DNA of 64,000 nt, taken from positions 1,736,001-1,800,000 of the forward strand of contig OY970284.1 in assembly GCA_963715895.1 (NCBI GenBank), written 5' to 3'. A program made the position numbers and the translations under genes. How positions within the stretch are numbered: the stretch's first letter is position 1; each line of letters starts with the position of its first letter. This stretch comes from JADGNZ01 sp963715895 (lineage in GTDB: Bacteria > Acidobacteriota > Thermoanaerobaculia > Gp7-AA8). Of this stretch, positions 25,742 to 37,035 are shown one piece after another. A model generated the notes under the pieces. The model worked only from the letters and a program-made list of their open reading frames with translations. It made no database searches and was not told the origin of the DNA.

Positions 25742-27544
25742 TCAGTGCCTGGTGGCGCGCCGGCGAGGCAGTGATTGGGAGGGCGCGGGCGGAGTCGTCG
25801 TAGCGACGCGGATCACGTTGTTCCCGCTGTCCGCGATGTACAGCAAGCCGGAAGGATCGAAGGCGATCCCGCTAGGGGAGTTGAGCATGGCAGATGTTCC
25901 GGCGCCGTTCCTGTGTCCCGGAGCACCGGTGCCGATCAACGTCGAGACAAGATGCGAAGGGGCGATGCGACGGATGGCATGGTTGCCGGTGTCCGCCACG
26001 AACAGGTTGCCGAGAGTGTCAAAGGCCAGCGCTGTCGGATGATTGAAGCGCGCCACGGAGCCGACTCCGTCGACAAATCCCGCCGCGCCGGGCGCTCCGG
26101 CGACGGTGCTGACGACGCCGTCAATCCCGATGCGGCGGATGAGGTCATTGCCGGTGTCCGCCACGAAGATGTTGCCACCGGCATCGACGGCAACACCGGT
26201 AGGTCCGTTGAAGCTCGCGGTACTGGCGGGGCCATCGTTTGCACCCGCCGTCGAAGCGGTGCCGGCGACCGATTGGACATCCGAGGAGAGCTGGGTCAGA
26301 CGCCGGATACGGTCTGTGCCGGTATCGCCGACATAAATGGTGTAGTTCGGAGAGACGGCCATTCCCGCCGGCGACGTGAACCTCGCTTTGTCGGAGACCG
26401 CATCGGTCGTCCCTTGCTGTCCCGGTGAACCTGCCATGGTTGCCATGAATGGCCCGAAGAAGATGCCATTCCCGGCGGGGTAGAGCACGCGGACCAGTTG
26501 ATTGTCGGTGTCGGCGATGTAGACGGTTCCTCCGCCGGGGCCCACGGTGAGAGCACGAGGGTGATTGAGCCCCGCTGCGCTCGCGGGCCCATCAGTGGAT
26601 CCGGGAACGCCTGGCTCTCCGGCGATCGTCGCCACGGTGCCTTTCGAGATCCGCCGGATCGTCGACGCACCCATGTCGGCGACCCACATCGTCCCGAACA
26701 TGTCGATGCCCAGGGAGACGGGGGAGACGAACTGCGCGTCGGAGAGCGCACCGTTGTTAAACCCGCTCACACCGGCCTGTCCCGCGAAGTCCGATAGGTA
26801 CAGCGGGAGCGGGGGACCCTTCGAAAAGAAGTGCCCATGCGCGGACAGCGTGGTCGGGCATTGGTCCATGACCGCCTCCACCCACCACTCGTTCCAACCC
26901 GGTTCGGCCGCGATCGTGAGACTCGTCGCCGTCGTCTCGCCGGCTACCGACGGCAACGCACCTTCCACGCTGACCCAGACTCGATAACCCAGCGCTGCCT
27001 GAACGGCGGACCACGACAACACGGCGCTGCCATCGGCAAGAATCGCCTGTTCTGCCGGAGACAGCAGAGTGGCGGCGGCACTGCTGCAGGCCGCTGGATC
27101 GTAGAGGAACGTCTGCGAGGTGACTCTGTCATTCGCGGCGTTCGGGTCGATGCTTCCAAGCGATGTCACGTCAGCCTCGTTCGCAATCGAGCCGGACGAA
27201 GCCGGAGCGGATGCCACGAGGGTAATCGGGCTGACTCCTGGCGAGAGGATCTCCGCCGAACAGGTCACGGTTCCGCCGGACGCCGAGCAGTTCCAGCCGT
27301 CGCCGCTCACCGAGGTGAAGTGCATGCCCGACCCGAGCTGGTCGTTGATCACCACCCCGTACGCGGAATCGTAGGCCAGGTCGGAGACGTCGATCTTGTA
27401 GGTGATGGCCGACGACCGCGGTGCGAAGGCGGGCGCACGAAGCGCCACACCGACGTCGACGATGAGATGTGCGCACGCGATACTCGGAAAAAGGCCGGCA
27501 GTCGTCATTACCAGCGCGCGTGCCCAGACTCGTCGCGTCCGCAT
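25742..27544 (-). CDS. Secreted NHL-repeat propeller protein
   Basis: The chosen ATG at 27544 gives 600 residues beginning MRTRRVWARALVMTTAGLFP, a signal peptide. A DUF11-like beta domain (about residues 35-140) and an Ig/FN3-like segment precede five or six NHL repeats with the pattern GNIFVADTGNDLIRRI / GLLYIADSGNNVIRV, which fold into a beta-propeller. NHL proteins usually bind ligands. The gene is convergent with the outer-membrane protein, the two stops being adjacent (25741/25742), and its 5' end faces leader copy 2 divergently. Confidence 0.85.
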   Translation of the reverse strand: MRTRRVWARALVMTTAGLFPSIACAHLIVDVGVALRAPAFAPRSSAITYKIDVSDLAYDSAYGVVINDQLGSGMHFTSVSGDGWNCSASGGTVTCSAEILSPGVSPITLVASAPASSGSIANEADVTSLGSIDPNAANDRVTSQTFLYDPAACSSAAATLLSPAEQAILADGSAVLSWSAVQAALGYRVWVSVEGALPSVAGETTATSLTIAAEPGWNEWWVEAVMDQCPTTLSAHGHFFSKGPPLPLYLSDFAGQAGVSGFNNGALSDAQFVSPVSLGIDMFGTMWVADMGASTIRRISKGTVATIAGEPGVPGSTDGPASAAGLNHPRALTVGPGGGTVYIADTDNQLVRVLYPAGNGIFFGPFMATMAGSPGQQGTTDAVSDKARFTSPAGMAVSPNYTIYVGDTGTDRIRRLTQLSSDVQSVAGTASTAGANDGPASTASFNGPTGVAVDAGGNIFVADTGNDLIRRIGIDGVVSTVAGAPGAAGFVDGVGSVARFNHPTALAFDTLGNLFVADTGNHAIRRIAPSHLVSTLIGTGAPGHRNGAGTSAMLNSPSGIAFDPSGLLYIADSGNNVIRVATTTPPAPSQSLPRRRATRH

Positions 27545-27620
27545 CGAGTGAGTGGAACAGGCGCCGGCCCGAGCACATTGCCCGGAAACCATAGGCAGGA
27601 CTGATGCCGCGAAGCCGATA

Positions 27621-27747
27621 GGGACGGTGGTTCCTGTTCCCAGCCCACTCAACGCCTGATTCCTTCCATTCATTGAAAAAGCGGTTCGGGCTCCATGCCC
27701 ACTTGCATCCACTGCCGCCGCGCCAAACGCGCTGAAGGAAAACCGAC
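27621..27747 (+). promoter_or_regulatory. Conserved leader element, copy 2 (in front of a receptor remnant)
   Basis: The element shares the TCATTGAAAAAGCGGTTCGG core, the GGGCTCCATGCCC hairpin and the ACCGACC block with the other copies. The expected start codon is degraded to CTG by loss of one base relative to copy 3, and the sequence runs into a decayed gene, so this leader is probably orphaned. Confidence 0.6.
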
Positions 27748-27857
27748 CTGAAACGATTTGCCCAGTGCGCTTCGATCATGACCAGCGAGGACAGCCGGGC
27801 GCGACCGTGCAGTTGCCACGCGACTACTGGATCGGGGGCAATCTCCCTTCCGGAACA
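27748..27857 (+). pseudogene. Remnant of a TonB-dependent receptor
   Basis: After the leader the sequence begins like the start of a leader-linked gene (AAACGATTTGCC) and then jumps within ~20 nt into sequence matching the end region of the 22123-24354 receptor: TTCGATCATGACCAGCG and GACCGTGCAGTTGCC correspond to its FLDHDQRQTL and TTVQLPRDFW codons near 24045-24125. This looks like a large internal deletion that left only leader, start and a late barrel fragment. No intact reading frame remains. Confidence 0.65.
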
Positions 27858-27922
27858 TTGAGCGCCCGCTCATGGGGCGACATCGATCGTTCGTTGAAAA
27901 TCGGGAGCGGCTTTACGCGTGA

Positions 27923-28285
27923 ATGCCTACGCTCACTCTCGTGAGCAACACGCGAAGGATTCGGATCGTGAGCGCGCTACTGGCATTGTCTTTCAGTCTG
28001 GTCAGCGTCCGCGATCTCGCGGCCTCGGAACGAGGAGTGGTGGTGGGAACCGTAGCCGACAATGATGGCGGCCCGCTTCCCGGAGCGAACGTTGAGATCG
28101 AGGGACCGAGCCGGACGGCGCCGGAGAAGAGCGGCGGGATGGGGTTCTTTCTCTTCCCCAGCCTGGCCGTGGGCGAGTACACCGTCACCGTGTCACATCC
28201 CGGATTCGCGACCGCGACACAGAAGGTGCTGGTACGGCCGGGACAGACGACCACAATGAGTGTGCAACTCCGCGGAGTACGTTGA
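27923..28285 (+). CDS. Exported single carboxypeptidase-regulatory-like domain protein
   Basis: The 120-residue product has a signal peptide (IVSALLALSFSLVSV) and one carboxypeptidase-regulatory-like domain (GVVVGTVADNDGGPLPGANV to TTTMSVQLRGVR), then stops. The domain is the same as the N-terminal domain of the neighbouring TonB receptors, so it may be a truncated receptor; alternatively it is a stand-alone Ig-like protein. A GTG at 27941 is an alternative start. It is convergent with the ATPase, 13 nt between stops. Confidence 0.6.
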   Translation: MPTLTLVSNTRRIRIVSALLALSFSLVSVRDLAASERGVVVGTVADNDGGPLPGANVEIEGPSRTAPEKSGGMGFFLFPSLAVGEYTVTVSHPGFATATQKVLVRPGQTTTMSVQLRGVR

Positions 28286-28298
28286 ACGGGCCGTGTGG

Positions 28299-30158
28299 TT
28301 ACAGGCCTGATTTCGAACGCGGCAGCATGCGCGCCGAGTTGAGAATGAAGAGCAGTTCCGATGTGACGTGGACGATGGCCGCGGAGACCGGGTGAAGCAG
28401 ACGGGCAGCCGCGAGGACGATACCGATCAGGTCGATGACGATCGTGCCGGTGAAGTTCTGGAGCACGATGCGGCGGCAGCGCCGGGCGATGGCGATCACT
28501 TCCGGAACGCGGGTTGGCTCGTTGCCGAGGAGCACGACGTCAGCGCTCTCGCGGGTCACGTCGGTTCCTGAGCCCATGGCGATGCCGACGTTTGCCTCGA
28601 CCAGCGCGGGCGCGTCGTTGATGCCGTCACCGACCATGGCCACGACATGACCCTGCCGGCGGAGATCCTGGATACGACGCTGCTTTTGCGCCGGGAGAAG
28701 CTCCGCATCGACCTCGTCGACGCCGATCCATTGCGCGATCGAACGAGCCACGGAGGCAGTGTCGCCGGTCAGCAGGATCGTTCGAATGTTCATGCGCCGC
28801 AGCGTCTGCACGGCCTCTTGCGACGCTTCACGCGGCGCGTCTTCAACGAGGATGGCGCCAAGACAAACGCCGTCACGGGCCACGAAGACCTCGGTTCCGC
28901 GCTCGTGCCGCAGGGCGGTCGGTACACCGATAATCATTTCCTCCAGCAGCCTGCGCGACCCGGCCACCACGGTGCTGCGCTCGAGGGTCGTTCCGATGAT
29001 GCCTCCGTCGGTCGTCACCGAGGAGTCGAGTGGCTCGACCGACAGTTGGCGCGCGGTTGCCTCCGCGAGAATCGCTCCGGCGATCGGATGCTCGGAATGC
29101 TGTTCGGCCGTTGCCGCCGTGATGAGCAACTCGTCTTCGGTGCAGCCGTGGGCGGTGACTTTCGAGACGGCCGGCTGGCCAAGCGTCAAGGTGCCGGTCT
29201 TATCGAAGACGACCGTGTCGATTGCCGCAAGCTCCTCCATGCAGAGGCCACCCTTGACGATGATCCGCCTGCGCGCTGCCTGTCCGATCGCGCCGAGGAT
29301 TGCCAGCGGAGTGCCGGCCGCAATACCACACGCGCCGGCCACGATGACGACGGAGATCGCCGCGCGGGCGTCGCGCGTCACGAAGGCGGTGATGACCGCC
29401 GCAGTGATGGCCACGGCGACGATCCAGCCGGCCAGCCGGTCGGCCAGACGCTGGATCGGCGCGGACGAGGCGCTGCTGCTTTCCAGAGCGGTCACGATCC
29501 TGCCGAATGTCGTATCGCGTCCGACTGCTTCGACGTTGATGACCAGCGATCCGGTCTGATTGAGAGTTCCCGCGAAGACGCGGTCACCCGACCTCTTTTC
29601 CGCGGGCATCGACTCGCCCGTAATCGTGGCCTGATCGACGACGGACGCACCGCGCAGGACGACGCCGTCGACGGGGATGCGCGCGCCGGGCTTGGCGATG
29701 ACGACGTCGCCGGCGGTGAGATCGGCGATTTCGATCTCCTCGACCGCGCCCTCCCGTTCCACAAACGCCGTTCGCGGCAGGAACGCGGCCAGATCGGTCA
29801 TGGCACGCCGGCCTCGCGAGAGGTTCAGTTCCTCGAGAATCTCGGCAACGAGCACGAAGAGCAGGATGAGAAGCGCCGTGGACGTTTCGCCGATACCCAG
29901 CGCCGCGCCGATGGCGATCGACATCGACAGCTCCATCGTCATCCGCAACGCCAGGAGCGACCCGATGGCGTGGCGGAGTATCGGATATCCGGTTACGACG
30001 GCCACCAGACAGCCGGCGATCAATGCCGGCAGGCCCTTCGGCGCCAGGAGGGTCACGGCCACCCCGATCACAGCGATACCGACACGCCAGCCATCGCTGG
30101 CGAGAATCCGCCGAAGCTCGCTGGAGCCGTCGAGTGGTTCGCGTACGTCAGACGTCAT
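28299..30158 (-). CDS. P1B-like heavy-metal P-type ATPase without CPx motif
   Basis: The 619-residue pump has TGES at 180-183, DKTGT at 319-323, a SEHPIAG motif, TGDT and VGDGINDAPAL. The SEHP motif and membrane topology place it in the P1B heavy-metal group. At the membrane site where CPC/SPC normally lies, residues ~274-283 read AGACGIAAGT: the second Cys is kept, the Pro is replaced by Ala and the first Cys by Gly. No N-terminal metal-binding domain is present. The substrate is therefore uncertain. ATG 30158 is preferred because GAGGAG precedes it; an upstream ATG at 30176 exists. It overlaps the hydrolase upstream by 11 nt. Confidence 0.85.
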   Translation of the reverse strand: MTSDVREPLDGSSELRRILASDGWRVGIAVIGVAVTLLAPKGLPALIAGCLVAVVTGYPILRHAIGSLLALRMTMELSMSIAIGAALGIGETSTALLILLFVLVAEILEELNLSRGRRAMTDLAAFLPRTAFVEREGAVEEIEIADLTAGDVVIAKPGARIPVDGVVLRGASVVDQATITGESMPAEKRSGDRVFAGTLNQTGSLVINVEAVGRDTTFGRIVTALESSSASSAPIQRLADRLAGWIVAVAITAAVITAFVTRDARAAISVVIVAGACGIAAGTPLAILGAIGQAARRRIIVKGGLCMEELAAIDTVVFDKTGTLTLGQPAVSKVTAHGCTEDELLITAATAEQHSEHPIAGAILAEATARQLSVEPLDSSVTTDGGIIGTTLERSTVVAGSRRLLEEMIIGVPTALRHERGTEVFVARDGVCLGAILVEDAPREASQEAVQTLRRMNIRTILLTGDTASVARSIAQWIGVDEVDAELLPAQKQRRIQDLRRQGHVVAMVGDGINDAPALVEANVGIAMGSGTDVTRESADVVLLGNEPTRVPEVIAIARRCRRIVLQNFTGTIVIDLIGIVLAAARLLHPVSAAIVHVTSELLFILNSARMLPRSKSGL

Positions 30159-30747
30159 GCGGCTCCTCACCGTCAATACAGAAGTTCATGTCGATGGCGG
30201 CAACGGGTGCTTCCTCGATCATCCGTCGCGCGCCCGCGAATCGCCGCGCCCAATGTGCGGCCTGCAGCGAGGCAACGACGACACCTTGCCGCGCCGCGTG
30301 AATGAAACGGCCTCCGCCGATGTAGATGCCCACATGGGAGATCTCGCGGAGCTTGCGCCCGTGAAAGAAGACGAGATCACCGGCCATCAGTTCTTCCCGC
30401 GCGACGGCGCACCCCCGTCGAAACTGCTTCGCCGCGGTTCGCGGAAGCTCGAGACCGACAGCTCGAAAGGTGCGCTGAACCAGAGCCGAGCAGTCGATGC
30501 CGCTCCCCGACTCGCCGCCGAGGCGATATGGCAAACCGATGAATGTTCTGACCACCTCGACGACGACAGCCGGTGCGGGGGCGGCTCTTAGCGCCTGCGC
30601 TGAAGCAGGCGTCGTCGCCGCGAATGCTGCAAACATCAGCAGAAGGAGAGAAGACGATCGGCGGTTTCGCTCCGGTGGCCGGTGAATGGCGCAGAGGGTG
30701 TGCGTTGACGCGCCGGCGCGATCCAGTCTCGTCTGCGATGTTTGCAT
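30148..30747 (-). CDS. NlpC/P60 peptidoglycan hydrolase
   Basis: The ~199-residue exported protein has a hydrophobic signal (SLLLLMFAAFAATTPASAQA) and an NlpC/P60 domain. The catalytic Cys lies in GIDCSALVQRTF, the His in ISHVGIYIGGG and a third polar residue in RFIHAA, with LMAGDLVFFHG between. It would cleave stem peptides of peptidoglycan. Starts at 30747 or 30765 are both possible. Its last 11 nt overlap the P-type ATPase, so the two are cotranscribed, an uncommon pairing. Confidence 0.88.
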   Translation of the reverse strand: MQTSQTRLDRAGASTHTLCAIHRPPERNRRSSSLLLLMFAAFAATTPASAQALRAAPAPAVVVEVVRTFIGLPYRLGGESGSGIDCSALVQRTFRAVGLELPRTAAKQFRRGCAVAREELMAGDLVFFHGRKLREISHVGIYIGGGRFIHAARQGVVVASLQAAHWARRFAGARRMIEEAPVAAIDMNFCIDGEEPHDV

Positions 30748-30960
30748 TCCGTCCCCTGAATTCAAGGGCTGACGTTATCGGCGAGCACATCGGCGTGCGA
30801 GCGATTCTTTGCCGGTTGTTCAAATTGCGGCAATGAGCGGTCGTTTTTGCTCGATCAGTGGTCCAGCCAACAAGTGTTGCCCACGACGGCGGAGATCATT
30901 CGGAGTCGAGCTCTGACCAAGCCAGCGCGCCTGCGTCTGCGGCCGGTGCTCATTCGCCGG

Positions 30961-31089
30961 AGTGACGGTCGTTTCGACAGGGCTGCCACTCACCTGCCGA
31001 TTCGTTCCACTCATTGAAAAGCGGTTCGGGCTCCATGCCCCGGCGCATCTACTGCCGCCGCGCCAAGTGCGCCAACAGGAGAACCGACC
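30961..31089 (+). promoter_or_regulatory. Conserved leader element, copy 3
   Basis: This copy has the fullest structure: GCGG-TTC-GGGC-TCCAT-GCCC followed by CATCTACTGCCGCCGC, where GGGC/GCCC forms the inner stem and GCGG/CCGC an outer one. It ends with CAGGAGAACCGACC directly before the TTG start of a TonB receptor. The part of the intergenic region upstream (30748-30960) holds no recognisable gene. Confidence 0.6.
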
Positions 31090-33513
31090 TTGAAACGAAT
31101 TGCCATCACTCTGCTGCTCCTTGCAGTGATTCTTGTCCCCACCTCTCTTTTCGCCGCCAGTGCCGGAGTCGTGCGCGGCAAGGTCCTCGGGCCTGACAAC
31201 AAGCCGCTGGCCGGGGTGGTCGTGCAGCTTCGCAACGACATCACCGGCTTCAAGCAGGATGCGGCCACGATGGCGGACGGATCGTTCTCCTTCAACAACA
31301 TCCCGTACAACCCCTACGAGCTGCACGTCGATGTGCAAGGCTTCCAACCTTCACATCTGGCGGTCGATGTTCACTCGCCGGTAGCCGTCGAGGAGACGGT
31401 CACGCTCAAGGTGTCGGGCGTTTCCGAATCGATCGACGTGAACGCCGAGCCGCCGGCGGCGCAGCTCGAGACCGACAACTCCCAGAGTCACATCGACATC
31501 GACAAGTCGTACATCGCCAAGGCGCCGGCGGCGGTGGCCTCCCGGGCCATGGAGCAGATCGTCACTTCTACGCCCGGCTTTGCCAAAGACGAGAACGGCC
31601 GCTTCCACTTTCAGGGAGCACACAGCCAGAGCGAATACGTCATCGACGGCCAGACCATCTCCGATCAGACCGGCGTCACCTTCTCCAACTCGATCGATCC
31701 CGGCATCGCCCAGGGCATCGAGATCATCTACGGCAACGTTCCCGCCGAATTCGGCGAAAAGGTCGGAGCGGTCATCAATCTCACCACGAAGTCCGGCCTT
31801 GGCGCGGGAGCTCCGAAGACCGAGGTTTTCGCCGGTGGATCGAAATTCGGAACCTCCGAGGCCGGTGCCTCCATGAGCGGCGGCTCGCAGACCTTTGGCT
31901 ACTTCGGCTCCATCAACGGGTCGAAGTCCGACCGCTTCCTCGATCCCGTCAACTTCGACAACCTGCACAACCACGGTGATACCTATCGCGGCTTTCTGCG
32001 GCTCGATACGCAGGCGCCCGATTCAAAGAGCTCGTTCCGTTTCACCGCGCTCCTCGGCGAAACGCATCGCGACGTTCCGAACACATTTACGCAGGAAGCC
32101 GCAGGGCAAAACGAGCGCGTGCGCAGCGCCGACCAGAACTTCAACCTCGGCTGGCAGAGCATCCTCTCGCAGACGTCCGTTCTCGAGTTGGTCGCCTTCG
32201 GCCGTTTCTCGAAGTTCAAGCTCGACGGAACGACGAACGACACGCCGGTCATCGTGGCCTCGGATCGGTCGCTCAACAACTACGGCATCGCTCCGGCCTG
32301 GAATTGGACCAACGCGAACAACGAGGTCAAGGTCGGTCTCAACCTGAAGCGCTATCCGATCAAAGAGAGATTCTCGTTTGGCATCACCGATCCCGGTTTG
32401 AACGATCCTTCCGTTCCTGACTCGTACAACCCCAGCCTTGCGCCGTACGACCTCACCCGCGGCGGCCATCTATTCAACTTCAGCGACAGCCGCACCGGGA
32501 GCTACAACGCCGCCTACATTCAGGACAACATCAAGTTCGGCAACCTGACCGCGAACCTCGGCGCGCGGTATGACAGGAACTCGCTGCCGATCAGCGAGTC
32601 GCTGCTCCAGCCCCGCCTCGGAATCGCGTATTTCATCCCGTCGTCGAAGACTGTTTTCCGCGCCTCGTACAACAAGGTGATGTACACGCCCGAATACGAG
32701 AACATCCTGTTCGGCTCCTCGGCGGCGGCAGCGGCACTCGCGCCGCCGGCAGTCAAAGACTCTCAGGCGTTGGGTGGTGGTGATCTGCTCGTCCACTCGG
32801 AACGGCAGAACGCTTTCACGGTGGGCGTGCAACAGGCGCTGGGCGGTCGGGTGCGCTTCGACGCCGACTACTGGCGGCGCCGCTCACAATTTGCAGGCGA
32901 TCAGGATCAGTTCGAGAACACCGGCATCGTCTTCCCGCTGGCATTCAAAGCGGGCCGACTCGATGGATGGGACATGCGTCTCGACCTGGCCAAGACGGCC
33001 GGCTTCCGAGGGTTCCTCTCGCTCGGACACACGCACGCCGAGTACGTCCCACCTCTCACCGGAGGCCTTTTCCTCGATGCGGGCGCGGTCGACACGCTCA
33101 CAGGTGGCCCCTTCCTCATCGACCACGACCAGAAGCTGCAGGCGCAGGGCGCGCTGAGCTACGACTTCGGCAACTCGGGAGTCTGGGTGGCCACGAACGT
33201 CCGCTACGACTCGGGACTGGTGACCGGTGCCGATGTGGCCTCGCTCCTGGCGGATCCGGACAATGCCTTTGCCGCACCCTTCATCAAGGAGAATTCAGGA
33301 ACCGACCTCGATCCGAACCGCGTCAAGCCGCGCACGGTCGTCGATTTCTCTCTCGGCAGCGATCTGGTCTCGTACCACATACCCCTCAGCCTCCAGGCGG
33401 ACCTTCTGAACGCCACGAACAAGAAGGGCGTCTACAACGTCCTGTCGACGTTCGGAGGAACGCACGTGATCCCGCCGCGGATGCTGGCGCTGCGGGTGAG
33501 GTACACGTTTTAA
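31090..33513 (+). CDS. TonB-dependent receptor with carboxypeptidase-regulatory N-domain
   Basis: The 807-residue protein starts at a TTG (with AGGAG 8 nt upstream) followed by KRIAITLLLLAVILV, a signal peptide. Residues about 25-105 are a carboxypeptidase-regulatory domain; the plug has GAHSQSEYVIDGQTISDQTG and GNVPAEFGEKVGAVINLTTK, and a barrel ends in MLALRVRYTF. The ligand is unknown. It is not closely similar to the receptor at 22123. It is the only intact TonB-receptor gene preceded by the conserved leader and is followed by a 21-bp minisatellite. Confidence 0.92.
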   Translation: MKRIAITLLLLAVILVPTSLFAASAGVVRGKVLGPDNKPLAGVVVQLRNDITGFKQDAATMADGSFSFNNIPYNPYELHVDVQGFQPSHLAVDVHSPVAVEETVTLKVSGVSESIDVNAEPPAAQLETDNSQSHIDIDKSYIAKAPAAVASRAMEQIVTSTPGFAKDENGRFHFQGAHSQSEYVIDGQTISDQTGVTFSNSIDPGIAQGIEIIYGNVPAEFGEKVGAVINLTTKSGLGAGAPKTEVFAGGSKFGTSEAGASMSGGSQTFGYFGSINGSKSDRFLDPVNFDNLHNHGDTYRGFLRLDTQAPDSKSSFRFTALLGETHRDVPNTFTQEAAGQNERVRSADQNFNLGWQSILSQTSVLELVAFGRFSKFKLDGTTNDTPVIVASDRSLNNYGIAPAWNWTNANNEVKVGLNLKRYPIKERFSFGITDPGLNDPSVPDSYNPSLAPYDLTRGGHLFNFSDSRTGSYNAAYIQDNIKFGNLTANLGARYDRNSLPISESLLQPRLGIAYFIPSSKTVFRASYNKVMYTPEYENILFGSSAAAAALAPPAVKDSQALGGGDLLVHSERQNAFTVGVQQALGGRVRFDADYWRRRSQFAGDQDQFENTGIVFPLAFKAGRLDGWDMRLDLAKTAGFRGFLSLGHTHAEYVPPLTGGLFLDAGAVDTLTGGPFLIDHDQKLQAQGALSYDFGNSGVWVATNVRYDSGLVTGADVASLLADPDNAFAAPFIKENSGTDLDPNRVKPRTVVDFSLGSDLVSYHIPLSLQADLLNATNKKGVYNVLSTFGGTHVIPPRMLALRVRYTF

Positions 33514-33554
33514 ACTCTTGATTCTGTAGGACAAACTCTGGTTTCTGCAAAACC

Positions 33555-33891
33555 GATCCACGGATCAACCTGTTTGATCCGTGGATCAACAGGTTTGATC
33601 CCGCAGATCAGCATGTTTGATCCGCAGATCAACTTGTTTGATCCGTAAATTAACCTATCTGATCCGCACATCAACCTGCTTGATCCGCAGATCAACCTGT
33701 CTGATCCGCACATCAACCTGTTTGATCCGCACATCAACCTGTCTGATCCGCACATCAACCTGTTTGATCTTCACATCAACCTGTCTGATCGGTACATCAA
33801 CCGGTTTGATAAAAAGATCAACATGGTTGATAAAAAGATCAACATGTTTGATCCTCACATCAACCTGTTTGATCCCACAAGCAAACGTTTT
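33555..33891. repeat. 21-bp minisatellite, about 15 units plus one degenerate
   Basis: Units follow the pattern GATCCGCACATCAACCTGTTT, repeated head to tail; 15 units are clear (33555-33870) and a 16th is decayed. Unit 3 has one extra base, so no reading frame runs through the array, and unit 5 carries a stop in one frame. Many units contain inverted GATC pairs. It begins about 40 nt after the TonB receptor stop. No protein or CRISPR function is evident. Confidence 0.9.
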
Positions 33892-33895
33892 GGTC

Positions 33896-34035
33896 CGTAG
33901 AATCAAGAAGTTAGCTCGGGAGAGTGGAGAAACGGGTGTCGAAAACGGGCAGTTGGTTCTCATCGGTGAGAGGAAGGCACCGAATCTGGAAGCTGTCGTC
34001 GCCATCGCGCATGCGCTGCGCGTCAGTGTCCCGGG
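33896..34035 (+). pseudogene. Possible decayed XRE-type HTH regulator fragment
   Basis: Just after the repeat array one frame reads RIKKLARESGETG and then ERKAPNLEAVVAIAHALRVS, resembling the start and end of an XRE helix-turn-helix with the middle missing. There is no start codon and no C-terminal domain. It is likely a remnant, if it is a gene at all. Confidence 0.35.
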
Positions 34036-34082
34036 AGATGGTGTCGGGTTCCACGCCGACCGGTCCCTGATATCGCGACTCC

Positions 34083-36652
<2,570 letters not shown>

Positions 36653-36738
36653 TCAGGCCGATTATGACGAGAAGGCAGGTCCCGGCAAGGCGATACCGGT
36701 GAATGGTCGGTTTCGGGTGATGAGTGGTGTGGTTACCG

Positions 36739-36880
36739 GGTTGCGCGGTCTCTCGGTCTCAGGGTTGCTGGGTTGCTGAGTTGCTGGGTTGCTGGGTATC
36801 TCACGTTCTCACATTACCGGACCGTTCTCAGCAACTCAGCAACCCAGCAACTCAGCAACCCCGAGACCCCGCAACCCCGT
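36739..36880. repeat. Large inverted repeat built from GTTGCTGG-type 8-mers
   Basis: The left arm (about 36739-36797) contains tandem GTTGCTGG/GTTGCTGA units after a GGTCTC segment; the right arm (about 36830-36880) is its imperfect inverse (CAGCAACTCAGCAACCC, CCGAGACCCCGCAACCCC). It can form a long hairpin between the kinase start and the tRNA-Sec gene. It looks like a genomic repeat element and not like a gene. Confidence 0.75.
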
Positions 36881-36906
36881 GCTATCGTCCCGACGCTCCC
36901 ACCCGA

Positions 36907-37004
36907 GGAGGCGAATGGGGTCTGGTGGCTCCCGCGGTCTTCAAAACCGTTGTTTCGGCGCGGAAGCGTCGAAGGGTTGGTTCGATTCCGACGCGCCTCC
37001 GCCA
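36907..37004 (+). tRNA. selC: tRNA-Sec (anticodon TCA), SelC
   Basis: The 98-nt gene folds as a long-variable-arm tRNA. The 8-position acceptor stem begins GGAGGCGA and closes with GCGCCTCC, followed by discriminator G and an encoded CCA. The anticodon loop CTTCAAA carries TCA and reads UGA. The T arm is GTTGG-TTCGATT-CCGAC and a long GC-rich variable arm (GGCGC/GCGTC) precedes it. The long acceptor stem and TCA anticodon identify selenocysteine tRNA. No other selenocysteine gene is in the window. Confidence 0.93.
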
Positions 37005-37035
37005 GCCATTCCTCTCGATACCGTAGACTCCCGCC

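Noticed and set aside
33555..33891. CRISPR array
   Set aside because: The units are contiguous 21-mers without unique spacers, and no cas genes are near.
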